Shown piece by piece: positions 16,279 through 24,107 of a stretch of 33,782 nt of DNA. The number at the start of each line of letters is the position of its first letter. Positions within the stretch are counted from its first letter, which is position 1. A model generated the notes under the pieces. That model saw nothing but the letters and a program-made list of their open reading frames with translations, ran no database searches and was not told the origin of the DNA. The position numbers and the translations under genes are program-made. This stretch comes from Pseudomonadota bacterium (GTDB lineage Bacteria; Pseudomonadota; Alphaproteobacteria; Sphingomonadales; Sphingomonadaceae): the NCBI GenBank assembly GCA_963205265.1, contig CAUJJI010000143.1, positions 1 through 33,782 on the forward strand, given 5' to 3'.

Positions 16279-17880
16279 TCAGCCCCGCAACTCCCCATCG
16301 AGCCGCTCGGCCAGGCGGAGCGCCAGCGCGACGATGGTCAGCGTCGGGTTGGCCCAGCCGGCGGTGGCGAAGACCGAGCTGCCGGCGACGTGGAGGTTGC
16401 CGTAGCCGTGGACCCGGCAGTCGGCATCGACGACGCCGGACTTGGGATCGTCGCTCATCCGCGTGCCGCCGATGTGGTGATAGCCGGCGATCGGGTGGTT
16501 GCCCACGGTCGGGTCGACCGGCCAGTGGTCGCCGGGCTCCTCGATCCAGTCGCAGGGGCTGACCGTGCCCTTGCCCATCCGCTTCATCTCATCGTCGAAC
16601 ACGCGCGAGAAGACGCGGGCGGTGTGCTTGTCGAGCGCGGAGAGCTGCCACGACAAGTCGGCGCGGCGCTCGCCCAGATCGTCGCGCTCGGCCGAAAGCA
16701 GCACCCGGCTCTCCGGATTGGGGGCCTGTTCGCCGCGGATGATCAGGTAGAGCCCGGTCATGCCCGAATTGGCCATGGCCGCCTCGACCTTCTCGCGCAC
16801 GACGCGGTGGAACCAGCCGCGCAGGCCGCGGTAGAGATGATCGAGCGCGCGGCCCCGCTTGTCGGGATTCAGGCTGTGCTTGAGGTTGTGGTAGAGCTTG
16901 TTGCCCAGGGCCACGCCCTTTTCCGGCGGGCGCTGCAGCTTGAATGTGACGATCGAATTGAGCGCGCCCTCGCTTTCCTGCACCGCGTCCGACAGGCGCA
17001 GCACCGGGGCGAGCGGCGGGCCCGCCTTCATGAAGCGCTTCTGGTAGGCCGCCCAGAGATCGAACGGCCGGGTGGTCTCCACCTTGGCGATGCGGCCGCA
17101 GGGATGCTCCATGAAGAAGCGGCCGACCTGGTCGTGGGCATTGCCGATGCCGGCCGTCTCGACGTCGTCGGAAGCCAGCATCAGCCGGGCATTCTCCAGC
17201 GCGCCGCAGGCCAGCACGTAATGCTCCGCCTCGATCCGCGCGACCTGCCCGCCCAGGCTGCGGACCTCGACATGTTTGATCGATCCGGCATCGTCGCTGG
17301 CCTGCAGCCTGACGGCATTGGCGTGGAGCAGGATCGTCAGGTTCGGTGCGTCGAACAGGTCCCGGGCGCGCGCGGCGGCGAAGCGCTCGTTAGCCTCGTC
17401 GAAACGCCAGAGGTCGGTTTCGATCCGCGCCCGATCGAAGCCCTGGTCGGGAATGCCGACGAGGCGGTAGGGATCGTCGTAGGCGAATTCGCCGAGCTCG
17501 AACACGTCGTGCGCCCGGCGATACCACGGCATCAGCATGTCGCGCGTGATCGGCCAGCCCGAATGCGGCACCCAGTCGCGGCGGACGAAGTCGATCTCGT
17601 CGAGCAGGGCGCAGCGCCCGCCCCAGATCGACACCGTGCCGCCGAAGAAGCGCAGCCGCGATTCCTCGAGGTCGTAATAGGGCATGCCGACGTTCGCGCC
17701 CTTGTAGAGCGCCTGGGTGCGCTCCTCGAAGTCGAGGCCGCCGCTCTCGGCCAGGCAGACCTGGCGGCCGGCGCGCGTCAGGGCACGCGCCAGCGTCACG
17801 CCGGCGGCGCCGCCGCCGATCACGCAGACGTCGAAGCGGCGGCCGGCGGCTTCGGGATTGCGAGCGAGGTCAACGAGCAT
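16279..17880 (-). CDS. GMC-type FAD-dependent oxidoreductase
   Basis: A 533-residue flavoenzyme. The N-terminal FAD-binding segment FDVCVIGGGAAGVTLARALT is at residues 16-35, with the flavin-associated FFGGTVSIWGGRCALLDEID near 79-98. The C-terminal GMC block includes IAGYHHIGGTRMSDDPKSGV and NLHVAGSSVFATAGWANPTL, with the paired catalytic His and Asn expected for the family. GMC enzymes oxidise alcohols of sugars, choline, sterols and other compounds; the substrate here is not predictable. It probably shares a transcript with the asparagine-synthase-like and flippase-like genes upstream (gap 179 bases, filled by a family C repeat). It has no signal peptide. A longer reading frame into the repeat is not coding. 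Confidence 0.9.
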   Translation of the reverse strand: MLVDLARNPEAAGRRFDVCVIGGGAAGVTLARALTRAGRQVCLAESGGLDFEERTQALYKGANVGMPYYDLEESRLRFFGGTVSIWGGRCALLDEIDFVRRDWVPHSGWPITRDMLMPWYRRAHDVFELGEFAYDDPYRLVGIPDQGFDRARIETDLWRFDEANERFAAARARDLFDAPNLTILLHANAVRLQASDDAGSIKHVEVRSLGGQVARIEAEHYVLACGALENARLMLASDDVETAGIGNAHDQVGRFFMEHPCGRIAKVETTRPFDLWAAYQKRFMKAGPPLAPVLRLSDAVQESEGALNSIVTFKLQRPPEKGVALGNKLYHNLKHSLNPDKRGRALDHLYRGLRGWFHRVVREKVEAAMANSGMTGLYLIIRGEQAPNPESRVLLSAERDDLGERRADLSWQLSALDKHTARVFSRVFDDEMKRMGKGTVSPCDWIEEPGDHWPVDPTVGNHPIAGYHHIGGTRMSDDPKSGVVDADCRVHGYGNLHVAGSSVFATAGWANPTLTIVALALRLAERLDGELRG

Positions 17881-17910
17881 GTGGGGCGTCCTGGGTTGGG
17901 CGGGCTGAAA

Positions 17911-18045
17911 TCCTCCCCGGCACGGGGAGGGGGACCATGCGCAGCATGGTGGAGGGGGCCATCCTCCCGGCGCGGCATCGATGCGGCGAGCCCCCTCCAC
18001 CACGCCGCTTCGCGCCGCGGTCCCCCTCCCCGTACCGGGGAGGAT
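17911..18045. repeat. Repeat family C, complete inverted pair
   Basis: The left arm starts TCCTCCCCGGCACGGGGAGG and the right arm ends TCCCCGTACCGGGGAGGAT. Inner arms GGTGGAGGGGGC and GCCCCCTCCACC also pair. The element occupies most of the 179-base gap between the GMC oxidoreductase and the asparagine-synthase-like gene, on the transcript that joins them. Confidence 0.9.
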
Positions 18046-18059
18046 ATTGGTGCCCAACT

Positions 18060-19973
18060 TCACCCATCGAAAGTCTGGTCCCACCAGCAGGAAAACATGG
18101 CGATCGCGTAGAGGATGCGCCCGTGGTTGGCGAGGCCGGCGGCGTGCTCGGCGAAGAGCTGCTCCACCGCCTCGGGCCGCAGGTAGCCGCTTTTCGAGGC
18201 GCCGCTGCCTTCCCAGGCCTCGCGCGCGAAAGTGGCGAAGCCGCCGCTGAACCATTCGGCGAAGGGCAGCTGGAAGCCCAGCTTGCGATTGTCGAGCGCG
18301 CCGGGGAACAGCCAGGGGTCGATCGCCTTGCGCAGCGCATATTTTCCGACCTTGCCGCGCAGCTTCATGTGGCGCGGCATGGTCAGCGCCCAGTCGACGA
18401 AGCGATGCGAGAGGAACGGCACGCGCGCTTCCAGCGAATGCGCCATCGAGCCGCGATCGGTGCGGTTGAGCAGCGAGCTGGGCATGTGGACGGTGATGTC
18501 GGCAAGCATGAACTGCTCGAGCGGGTCGAGGTCGCGGGCGCCGGGCCAGCCGAAATACTCGCGCTCGAGATCGGCGAAGGGACGGTCGCTTTCCTGCCGC
18601 GCATGGAAGCCGGGCTCGTAGAGCGCCTCGCGCACCCAGGGGGTGGAAATCTGCGTGCCCTGGAAGAAGCGCTGGTAATTGTTCTCCAGCCCGGCCGACA
18701 TGCGGAAGCGGCGCGCGCTCTGGCGCAGGTAGTTCCAGCGCCTGGAGCCGAAGCCGGGGAGCAGGTCGGCGGCGGCCGCGACCGGTTCGAGCATGCGCAT
18801 CAGCGGCCCCATGCGCGCGGCGGCGAGCGCGGTGCGCTGGCGCTTGTAGCCGGCGAAGATCTCGTCCGATCCCTCGCCGCAGAGCACGACCTTGACCTGG
18901 CTCGCCGCCAGCCTCGAGAGGTGCCAGACCGGCACGGCCGCGGTCGCCGCGCAGGGCTCGTCGAAGGATGCCTGCACTTCGGGCAGCATCGTCCCGGCGT
19001 CCTGCGGCTCCAGCGGCAGGACGATGTGCTCGCAGCCGAGATGGGCGGCAATGCGCGCCGCGGCCTGGCTCTCGTCGATCGAGGTGCCGGGAAAGGCCAT
19101 GGTGAAGGCCTTGACCGGCGCGGTCGCGTGGTGCGCCATGGCCGCGGTGATCGCGCTGGAATCGACGCCGCCCGACAGGAAGGCGCCGACCGTGACGTCG
19201 GCCAGCATGTGCCGCTTGACCGTGGCGTCCAGCTGGGCGCGCGTCTCCTCGATCCACTCGTCCTCGGACAGGCCGTGGCGGACGGGGAAGCGCGGGAACC
19301 AGAAGCGGCGGATCTCGGGCTCGCCGGCCGCGCCGATGTGGAGCACGTGGCCCGGCTCGAGCACCTTGACCTCGTTCCAGATCGAGCGCGGCTTCTGGAC
19401 ATGGCCGAACATGAAGAAGTCGTGGACCGCCCGCTCGTCGATCGAGAAGTCGAGAGCCGCCTCCGGCCCGTTGAGCGCGCGCAGCGAGCGGATTTCCGAG
19501 CCCCAGGCGACGCCGCCCTGCTGCAGGCTGTAGTACAGCGGCTTGATGCCCAGCGGATCGCGGGCCAGCGTCAGGCGCCGCTCGGCAGCGTCCCAGATGG
19601 CCACGCCGTACATGCCCTCGAGCTTCAGCCAGGCATCGTCGCCCCAGCGCACGAAGGCTGCCAGCAGCGTCTCGGTGTCGCTATGGGTGGCGAAGCGCCA
19701 GCCCCACTCTTCCAGTTCGGGCCGCAGGTCGGGGTGGTTGTAGATCTCGCCGTTGAAGGTGATCGCGTAGCGGCGGTCGGGCGAGAAGATCGGCTGGTGG
19801 CCGCCGGCCAGGTCGATGATCGACAGGCGCCGCATGCCGAAGGCGAAGTCGCCGTCGGCGAACATCCCCGAATCGTCGGGACCGCGATGGACGATCGCCT
19901 CGCAGGCGCGGGCGATGGCGCCGTCGGGCACTTGCCGTCCGCCTCGCCTGTACCAGCCTGCGATTCCGCACAT
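18060..19973 (-). CDS. asnB: Asparagine-synthase-like glutamine amidotransferase
   Basis: A 637-residue two-domain protein. The N-terminal class II glutaminase domain has the catalytic Cys2 (MCGIAGWYRR), HRGPDDSG near 29-36 and FNGEIYN at 73-79. The C-terminal asparagine synthase domain has the PP-loop SGGVDSSAI at 267-275. Such proteins amidate aspartate or, in surface polysaccharide and exosortase-linked clusters, other carboxylates. The longer form (about 630 residues) and the flippase-like neighbour suggest a surface-glycan or lipid-modification role over primary asparagine synthesis, but this is inference. The flippase-like gene stops 25 bases upstream on the same strand. The fold is certain; the acceptor is not. 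Confidence 0.88.
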   Translation of the reverse strand: MCGIAGWYRRGGRQVPDGAIARACEAIVHRGPDDSGMFADGDFAFGMRRLSIIDLAGGHQPIFSPDRRYAITFNGEIYNHPDLRPELEEWGWRFATHSDTETLLAAFVRWGDDAWLKLEGMYGVAIWDAAERRLTLARDPLGIKPLYYSLQQGGVAWGSEIRSLRALNGPEAALDFSIDERAVHDFFMFGHVQKPRSIWNEVKVLEPGHVLHIGAAGEPEIRRFWFPRFPVRHGLSEDEWIEETRAQLDATVKRHMLADVTVGAFLSGGVDSSAITAAMAHHATAPVKAFTMAFPGTSIDESQAAARIAAHLGCEHIVLPLEPQDAGTMLPEVQASFDEPCAATAAVPVWHLSRLAASQVKVVLCGEGSDEIFAGYKRQRTALAAARMGPLMRMLEPVAAAADLLPGFGSRRWNYLRQSARRFRMSAGLENNYQRFFQGTQISTPWVREALYEPGFHARQESDRPFADLEREYFGWPGARDLDPLEQFMLADITVHMPSSLLNRTDRGSMAHSLEARVPFLSHRFVDWALTMPRHMKLRGKVGKYALRKAIDPWLFPGALDNRKLGFQLPFAEWFSGGFATFAREAWEGSGASKSGYLRPEAVEQLFAEHAAGLANHGRILYAIAMFSCWWDQTFDG

Positions 19974-19998
19974 GCGCGATCCTGCTCCGTTCGAGCGG

Positions 19999-21312
19999 CT
20001 AGGCCTGGGCCTGCGCTTCCGACGCAGAGTTCCTCAGCAGCGTGCGCAGCGCCCAGCCCCCCATCGCGAGATAGGACACCGCGCCCGCGATTGCGACCGC
20101 CCAGGCCACCCCCTCCGCACCGAAGCCATAGAGCAGAAAGGTCGCCGTCCCCAAGGTCGTCACTGCAGCAAGCCGGGCAAAAAGCGCGTAGCGGGCGCGG
20201 CCGGTCGAATGCAGCACGGGCTCGAAGGCGACGCTGGCCAGGTCGAAGCTGGCGGCGATCGCCAGGGGCACCAGGATGCCGGCGCCGCGCTCGAAGTCGG
20301 TGCCGCCGATCAGCTGCAGCAGCCGCTCGCCGGCCAGCATCGCCACGCCGACCACCAGCGTGCCGGCAAGCGCCGCGATCATGCTGGTCTGGTAGGCCAG
20401 CTTGCGGAATTCGGCGGCGGCGGAAGCGACGCGAGTCAGCGCCACTTCGGCATAGACGGCGCGCGTGAGCAGAGTGGAAAGCTTGCTCATCGCCTGGGTC
20501 AGCTGGGCGGCGAGCCGGAACAGGCCGGCCGCGCGCGTGCCGATCAGGCCGCCGACCGCCAGCAGCGGGCCGTTGCGCATGACCGCCTCCAGCGTCGCGC
20601 TGGCGTAAGTGACCAGGAAGAAGCGCTCGAGCCCCGGGTTCTCCTGCAGCGTTTCCCGCCAGCGGCCGATGTTCGAGAGACGCACGGCCTGGGGGCAGAG
20701 CCGCCGTGCCAGCATCCAGTAGCAGACCGCCTCGAACAGGTCGATCACCGCCCAGGCGAAGAGGAAGCGCCCGACCGTCGGTCCGTACCACCAGATGCCG
20801 ATCGCGGCGATCAGGCGGCCGGTGGGAACCACGGCCTCGACATAGACGGCAAGGTCGAAGCGGTGCAGCGCACGGACCATGCCGGTCGGCGCCGAGACCA
20901 GCGCCCAGACCATGGCGCAGTTGAAGTAGAACGCGGTGTCGACGAAGGCCGGGTTGAGGTCCAGCGCCGTGCCGAAGCCGTAGATGGCGATCGCCGCGAT
21001 GGCGCAGCCGCAAGCCGCGCCGACGGCGTCGAGCATGCCGCAGAGCATGCCGAGGCGGCCGAACTTCTGCCAGTCCTCGGCATGGACGTGCGCGCTGCCG
21101 TAGCGCACGACGACTCGCCAGGTCTGGAAGCCGGCGACGGCGATCAGCGCCTGGGCCGTCCCGAAGATGAGCGAGAAGTGGCCGAAACCCTTGAGGCCGA
21201 GCGAATGGGTGAGGATGGAGAGATAGGCAAGCCCGCACAGCGCGCCGAAGCCCTTGCCGCCCAGCAGCCAGGCCGTATTGGCGAAGATGCGCCCGATCGG
21301 CGACGTAGGCAT
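19999..21312 (-). CDS. Polysaccharide flippase-like (Wzx/MOP superfamily) membrane protein
   Basis: A 437-residue integral membrane protein with about 12 predicted hydrophobic segments. It begins MPTSPIGRIFANTAWLLGGK, a start typical of oligosaccharide flippases, with AYLSILTHSLGLKGFGHFSL next. Members of the MOP superfamily move lipid-linked sugars across the inner membrane. No glycosyltransferase or polymerase gene is in the window, so the cargo could be a lipid-linked glycan made elsewhere or another lipid intermediate. Two upstream in-frame starts (21336 and 21381) are possible; I chose 21312 from the typical N-terminus, though no clear ribosome binding site is seen for any. It is the first gene of the reverse unit with asnB and the GMC gene. 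Confidence 0.8.
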   Translation of the reverse strand: MPTSPIGRIFANTAWLLGGKGFGALCGLAYLSILTHSLGLKGFGHFSLIFGTAQALIAVAGFQTWRVVVRYGSAHVHAEDWQKFGRLGMLCGMLDAVGAACGCAIAAIAIYGFGTALDLNPAFVDTAFYFNCAMVWALVSAPTGMVRALHRFDLAVYVEAVVPTGRLIAAIGIWWYGPTVGRFLFAWAVIDLFEAVCYWMLARRLCPQAVRLSNIGRWRETLQENPGLERFFLVTYASATLEAVMRNGPLLAVGGLIGTRAAGLFRLAAQLTQAMSKLSTLLTRAVYAEVALTRVASAAAEFRKLAYQTSMIAALAGTLVVGVAMLAGERLLQLIGGTDFERGAGILVPLAIAASFDLASVAFEPVLHSTGRARYALFARLAAVTTLGTATFLLYGFGAEGVAWAVAIAGAVSYLAMGGWALRTLLRNSASEAQAQA

Positions 21313-21389
21313 GGCTCGGGCGCGACGGGCGGGCATTTCGCTGCATTTGGACGAGCCGCCCCGCCAGTGCAAGCCCGCCATGGTTTCCG

Positions 21390-21433
21390 CTTCCCGATGG
21401 CGCTTTCCCTGACGGCGACTTCCCGATAAGGGA
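21390..21433. promoter_or_regulatory. Short direct repeats in divergent intergenic region
   Basis: CTTCCCGAT occurs at 21390-21398 and again at 21419-21427, 29 bases apart. The second copy forms TCCCGATAAGGGA, an imperfect palindrome just before the nucleotidyltransferase start. This divergent region could bind a regulator, but the evidence is only the repeats. Confidence 0.25.
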
Positions 21434-21440
21434 CCGCGCC

Positions 21441-22178
21441 ATGATCGAACACGCGATTTTGCTCAGCGCGGGCCAAGGCTCGCGCATGCTGCCGCTGACC
21501 GCCGAGCGCCCCAAGTGCCTGATCGACTTCTCCGGTCGGTCGCTGATCGAATGGCAGGTCGAAATGCTCGCCCGTGGCGGCGTGAAGCGGATCGACGTCG
21601 TCACCGGCTTCATGACCGACATGGTCGACGAGCGGCTGCAGGCGATCCGCGACCCGCGCGTCGAGATCACCACCCGGTTCAACCCCTTCTACAAGGTCGC
21701 CGACAACCTCGGCTCCTGCTGGATCGCGCGCGAGGCGATGGAAGGCGACTTCCTGATCCTCAACGGCGACACCCTGGTCTCGGAGGAGATCGTCGCCCGG
21801 GTGCAGCGGGACAGCGGCTGGCCCATCGCGGTGACGGTCGACGTCAAGCCCGCCTACGACAGCGACGACATGAAAGTCGCGCGCGACGCCGCCGGCCGCC
21901 TGCAGCACATCGGCAAGACGCTCACCGCCGCCGAAAGCAACGCCGAATCGATCGGCTTCCTCGCCTTCCGCGGCGAAGGGGCGGACCTGTTCCGCAATGC
22001 CGTGCGCGCGGCGATGCGGACGCCGGAAGGGGTGCAGCACTGGTACCTCAAGGTGATCGACAGCCTTGCCTCGACAGGCAAGGTGGGCACGGTGTCGATA
22101 GAGGGGCTCGGCTGGGCGGAAGTGGATTTCCTCAACGACATCGAGATCGCGACGCGGTTGACCGACGGGTGGGTTTAG
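21441..22178 (+). CDS. LicC-like NTP transferase (sugar-phosphate or alcohol-phosphate nucleotidyltransferase)
   Basis: A 245-residue nucleotidyltransferase. The signature LSAGQGSRMLPLTAERPKCL is at residues 8-27. Next come FNPFYKVADNLGSCWIAREA near 74-93, the metal-binding ILNGDTLVS near 99-107 and the C-terminal GWAEVDFLNDIEIA near 224-237. The FNPFY..DN..S segment is characteristic of LicC-type phosphocholine cytidylyltransferases and their relatives, which make CDP-alcohols. The true substrate could be another phosphoalcohol or sugar phosphate. It starts 128 bases from the divergent flippase-like gene and converges on the HIT/CDP-alcohol phosphotransferase pair, with a family B repeat between them. 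A CDP-activating enzyme beside a CDP-alcohol phosphotransferase is suggestive. Confidence 0.85.
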   Translation: MIEHAILLSAGQGSRMLPLTAERPKCLIDFSGRSLIEWQVEMLARGGVKRIDVVTGFMTDMVDERLQAIRDPRVEITTRFNPFYKVADNLGSCWIAREAMEGDFLILNGDTLVSEEIVARVQRDSGWPIAVTVDVKPAYDSDDMKVARDAAGRLQHIGKTLTAAESNAESIGFLAFRGEGADLFRNAVRAAMRTPEGVQHWYLKVIDSLASTGKVGTVSIEGLGWAEVDFLNDIEIATRLTDGWV

Positions 22179-22182
22179 TTCG

Positions 22183-22296
22183 CGTCGTCCCGGGCTCTGC
22201 ACCCCCGTCGTCCCGGGCTAGACCCGGGACCGCCATCCTTCGGGCGGAACGTACCTTCGACGAGGCCAGCGATCCCGGGTCAAGCCCGGGATGACG
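22183..22296. repeat. Repeat family B inverted pair plus an extra half-arm
   Basis: Between two convergent genes lies a partial arm (22183-22198, CGTCGTCCCGGGCTCT), a full left arm at 22207-22235 and an inverse right arm at 22268-22296 (GCGATCCCGGGTCAAGCCCG then GGATGACG). The pair spans 90 bp, nearly the same as the pair at 7220-7310. The extra half-arm looks like a nested or partly duplicated insertion. Bases 22297-22375 hold nothing I can name. Confidence 0.88.
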
Positions 22297-22375
22297 CCTA
22301 TTCGCGCCGCTTGACCTGCTCCCCGGCGAAGGCCGGGGCCTCGTCAGGCTGGGCAGGACCGGTGACGGGAGCGGC

Positions 22376-22804
22376 CTACTCGAAAAACCCCTGCAGCCAG
22401 TCCACCAGCCGCGCCAGCTCTTCCCCTTCGAGCGCCACGGCGTGCCCCAAGTCGGGGACTTTCGGCCAGCCCACGTCGACGAACTCGTGCCCGTTCCACT
22501 CGCGCACCCCTTCGTAGCGCGGGACGACATGGAAATGGACGTGGGGGTCGACCATCATCAGCATCAGGTAGTTGAGCTTGGCATAGCCCACGGCGCGGCC
22601 CAGCGCCGCCTCGATCGCGGCGGTGGCCTGCTTGAGCCCGGCATGGGCCTCGGCCGGCAGGTCGCCGAAGGCGGTGGCCTCGGACTTGGCCGCCAGCACC
22701 AGGCTGCCGAGCGTCGGCTGGGCGGGCCGCGCCAGCACCAGCCAGTGGTCGAACTCGCGGACCAGCGTCGCGGGGTAGCCGAACCTGGCGATCGTCTCGT
22801 TCAT
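22376..22804 (-). CDS. HIT family protein
   Basis: A 142-residue histidine-triad protein. The motif HVHFHVVPRY near residues 94-103 fits His-x-His-x-His-hydrophobic-hydrophobic, with the NYLMLMMVDPHVHFH context typical of Ap4A hydrolase- or GalT-like members. HIT enzymes hydrolyse or transfer nucleotidyl groups. Its ATG at 22804 is one base after the stop codon of the CDP-alcohol phosphotransferase, so the two are translationally coupled. That coupling suggests it cleaves a nucleotidylated product or by-product of the same pathway, as CDP-diacylglycerol hydrolysis would, but no direct evidence exists. A longer frame to 22882 is an overlap artefact. Confidence 0.88.
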   Translation of the reverse strand: MNETIARFGYPATLVREFDHWLVLARPAQPTLGSLVLAAKSEATAFGDLPAEAHAGLKQATAAIEAALGRAVGYAKLNYLMLMMVDPHVHFHVVPRYEGVREWNGHEFVDVGWPKVPDLGHAVALEGEELARLVDWLQGFFE

Positions 22805-22805
22805 C

Positions 22806-23945
22806 TCATTCCTCCGCCAGCCAGGACGTGATCCTGCCGCCGCGCGCCGCCAGCCGCATCGCCTGCGCCAGCCGCACGGCATGGACCGCGCAGGAAATCG
22901 CCGTCCACCAGGCGACGGCGATCAGGCCGAGGTCGGGCCGGGCCAGCGCCGTGGCGACGAACAGGATCACCATGTTGGGATTGCGCCGGGCAGTGACCAG
23001 CCGGAAGCGGCTGTCGAACCGCCGCCAGACGTGGATGTGCATGCCGCCGTAAAGCCGCATGAAGGCCCCTTCGATGATCCGCTGGACGACATAGCCGCCG
23101 AGGATCGCGACCATCACCCAGGCGAAAGTGCGATCGTCGTAGGCCAGGCCCCAGTGCGCGAGGCCGGTCGCCCAGAACCACCACCAGAACGGCGGGTGGA
23201 CGAGGTCGAGCCCGTGGTCGAAGATGTTGCCCCACCACGACGACGTGATCGTGCACCGCGCGAGCTTGCCGTCGACCGTGTCGAGCACCATGAAGCCCAG
23301 TCCCGCGGCCATGCCCGCCCAGTACTGTCCTTGCGCGAACAGGACGGTCGCCACCACGCAGAGCACGGCGCCGACCGCCGTCACCATGTTGGGCGTGATC
23401 CCCAGCCGCGCGCAGATGCGGGTCAGCACCAGTGCCCATTCCGGCCAGAGATACTTGGTCAAGAGGTCGGTGACGCCCTTGTAGGCGCCGAAATAGCTCG
23501 CCCGCTCGAGCGCGCGCACGGTTTCGGGGCGCAGCGGCATGAGGAACGGCGTCTCGCGCTTCCTGAGCTGCTTGTTCTCGATCGTGGGGCCGTCCTCGTA
23601 GGCGAGCAGCTCCATGCCGGCGGTGGGCTCGATCGCCGCCTCGGTGCGCATCGCCGTCTCGATGCGCGCGGATTCCTCGCCGTTGCGCGTCCGGGCGAGC
23701 ACCGGCACGCCGCCGTAAGTGAGGATGAAGCCGGGCCGCGCCGCGGCATGGCGCAGCCAGGCCGGGTCGAAAGCGAAGCCGGCGTTGGCGAGCAGCACCG
23801 GCCCCTGGTCGGCGTCGCCGCCATCGGCGGCGAGCCCCGCCGCCCGGGCGATCCGCCGGACGCGTTCGGCCGTCGTCAGGCCCCAGAGTGTCGTCGGGTT
23901 GTCACCGATGGTGCGGACGGAAACGGGCGCGGATGGTTCGGTCAT
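22806..23945 (-). CDS. CDP-alcohol phosphotransferase with N-terminal nucleotidyltransferase-like domain
   Basis: A 379-residue membrane protein. The CDP-alcohol phosphotransferase signature is complete: DG at 225-226, AR at 229-230, G239, D243 and D247, spaced as DG-x2-AR-x8-G-x3-D-x3-D. Hydrophobic segments surround it, following LGITPNMVTAVGAVL. These enzymes join a CDP-activated group to an alcohol and release CMP in the inner membrane. The first 150 residues are unusual. LTTAERVRRIARAAGLA and GPVLLANAGFAFDPAWLRHA resemble the middle of a nucleotidyltransferase, but the N-terminal GxGxR loop is absent, so this half may be degenerate. The layout recalls fused inositol-phosphate cytidylyltransferase/DIPP synthases. 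It is coupled to the downstream HIT gene and divergent from the lipid kinase. Confidence 0.88.
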   Translation of the reverse strand: MTEPSAPVSVRTIGDNPTTLWGLTTAERVRRIARAAGLAADGGDADQGPVLLANAGFAFDPAWLRHAAARPGFILTYGGVPVLARTRNGEESARIETAMRTEAAIEPTAGMELLAYEDGPTIENKQLRKRETPFLMPLRPETVRALERASYFGAYKGVTDLLTKYLWPEWALVLTRICARLGITPNMVTAVGAVLCVVATVLFAQGQYWAGMAAGLGFMVLDTVDGKLARCTITSSWWGNIFDHGLDLVHPPFWWWFWATGLAHWGLAYDDRTFAWVMVAILGGYVVQRIIEGAFMRLYGGMHIHVWRRFDSRFRLVTARRNPNMVILFVATALARPDLGLIAVAWWTAISCAVHAVRLAQAMRLAARGGRITSWLAEE

Positions 23946-24006
23946 GATGGGGCGTGGACCTAGTCGACGCGCCCGCGGCTGGCAATCGCCGGCGGGCCGC
24001 AGGAGG

Positions 24007-24025
24007 CCTGCCGAAACCCGGCAGG
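24007..24025. repeat. Short hairpin in the divergent lipid-gene region
   Basis: CCTGCCG at 24007-24013 pairs with CGGCAGG at 24019-24025. It lies between the divergent CDP-alcohol phosphotransferase and lipid kinase genes and is followed by the most A/T-rich patch nearby (AACAAAAATGTAACAC), so promoters for one or both genes are probably here. I could not define clear -35/-10 boxes. Confidence 0.35.
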
Positions 24026-24107
24026 GTCGCAACAAAAATGTAACACTGGTGCGTCATGAGTTGTTTTCTTGGTGATTTCACACCGCGGCGCGGCTAATGG
24101 CCGTTCC

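Noticed and set aside
16279..19257. A single 992-codon reverse frame suggesting an AsnB-GMC fusion
   Set aside because: Its front portion translates asnB in the wrong frame and then a family C repeat. The GMC domain has its own natural start at 17880, and asnB is intact in another frame.
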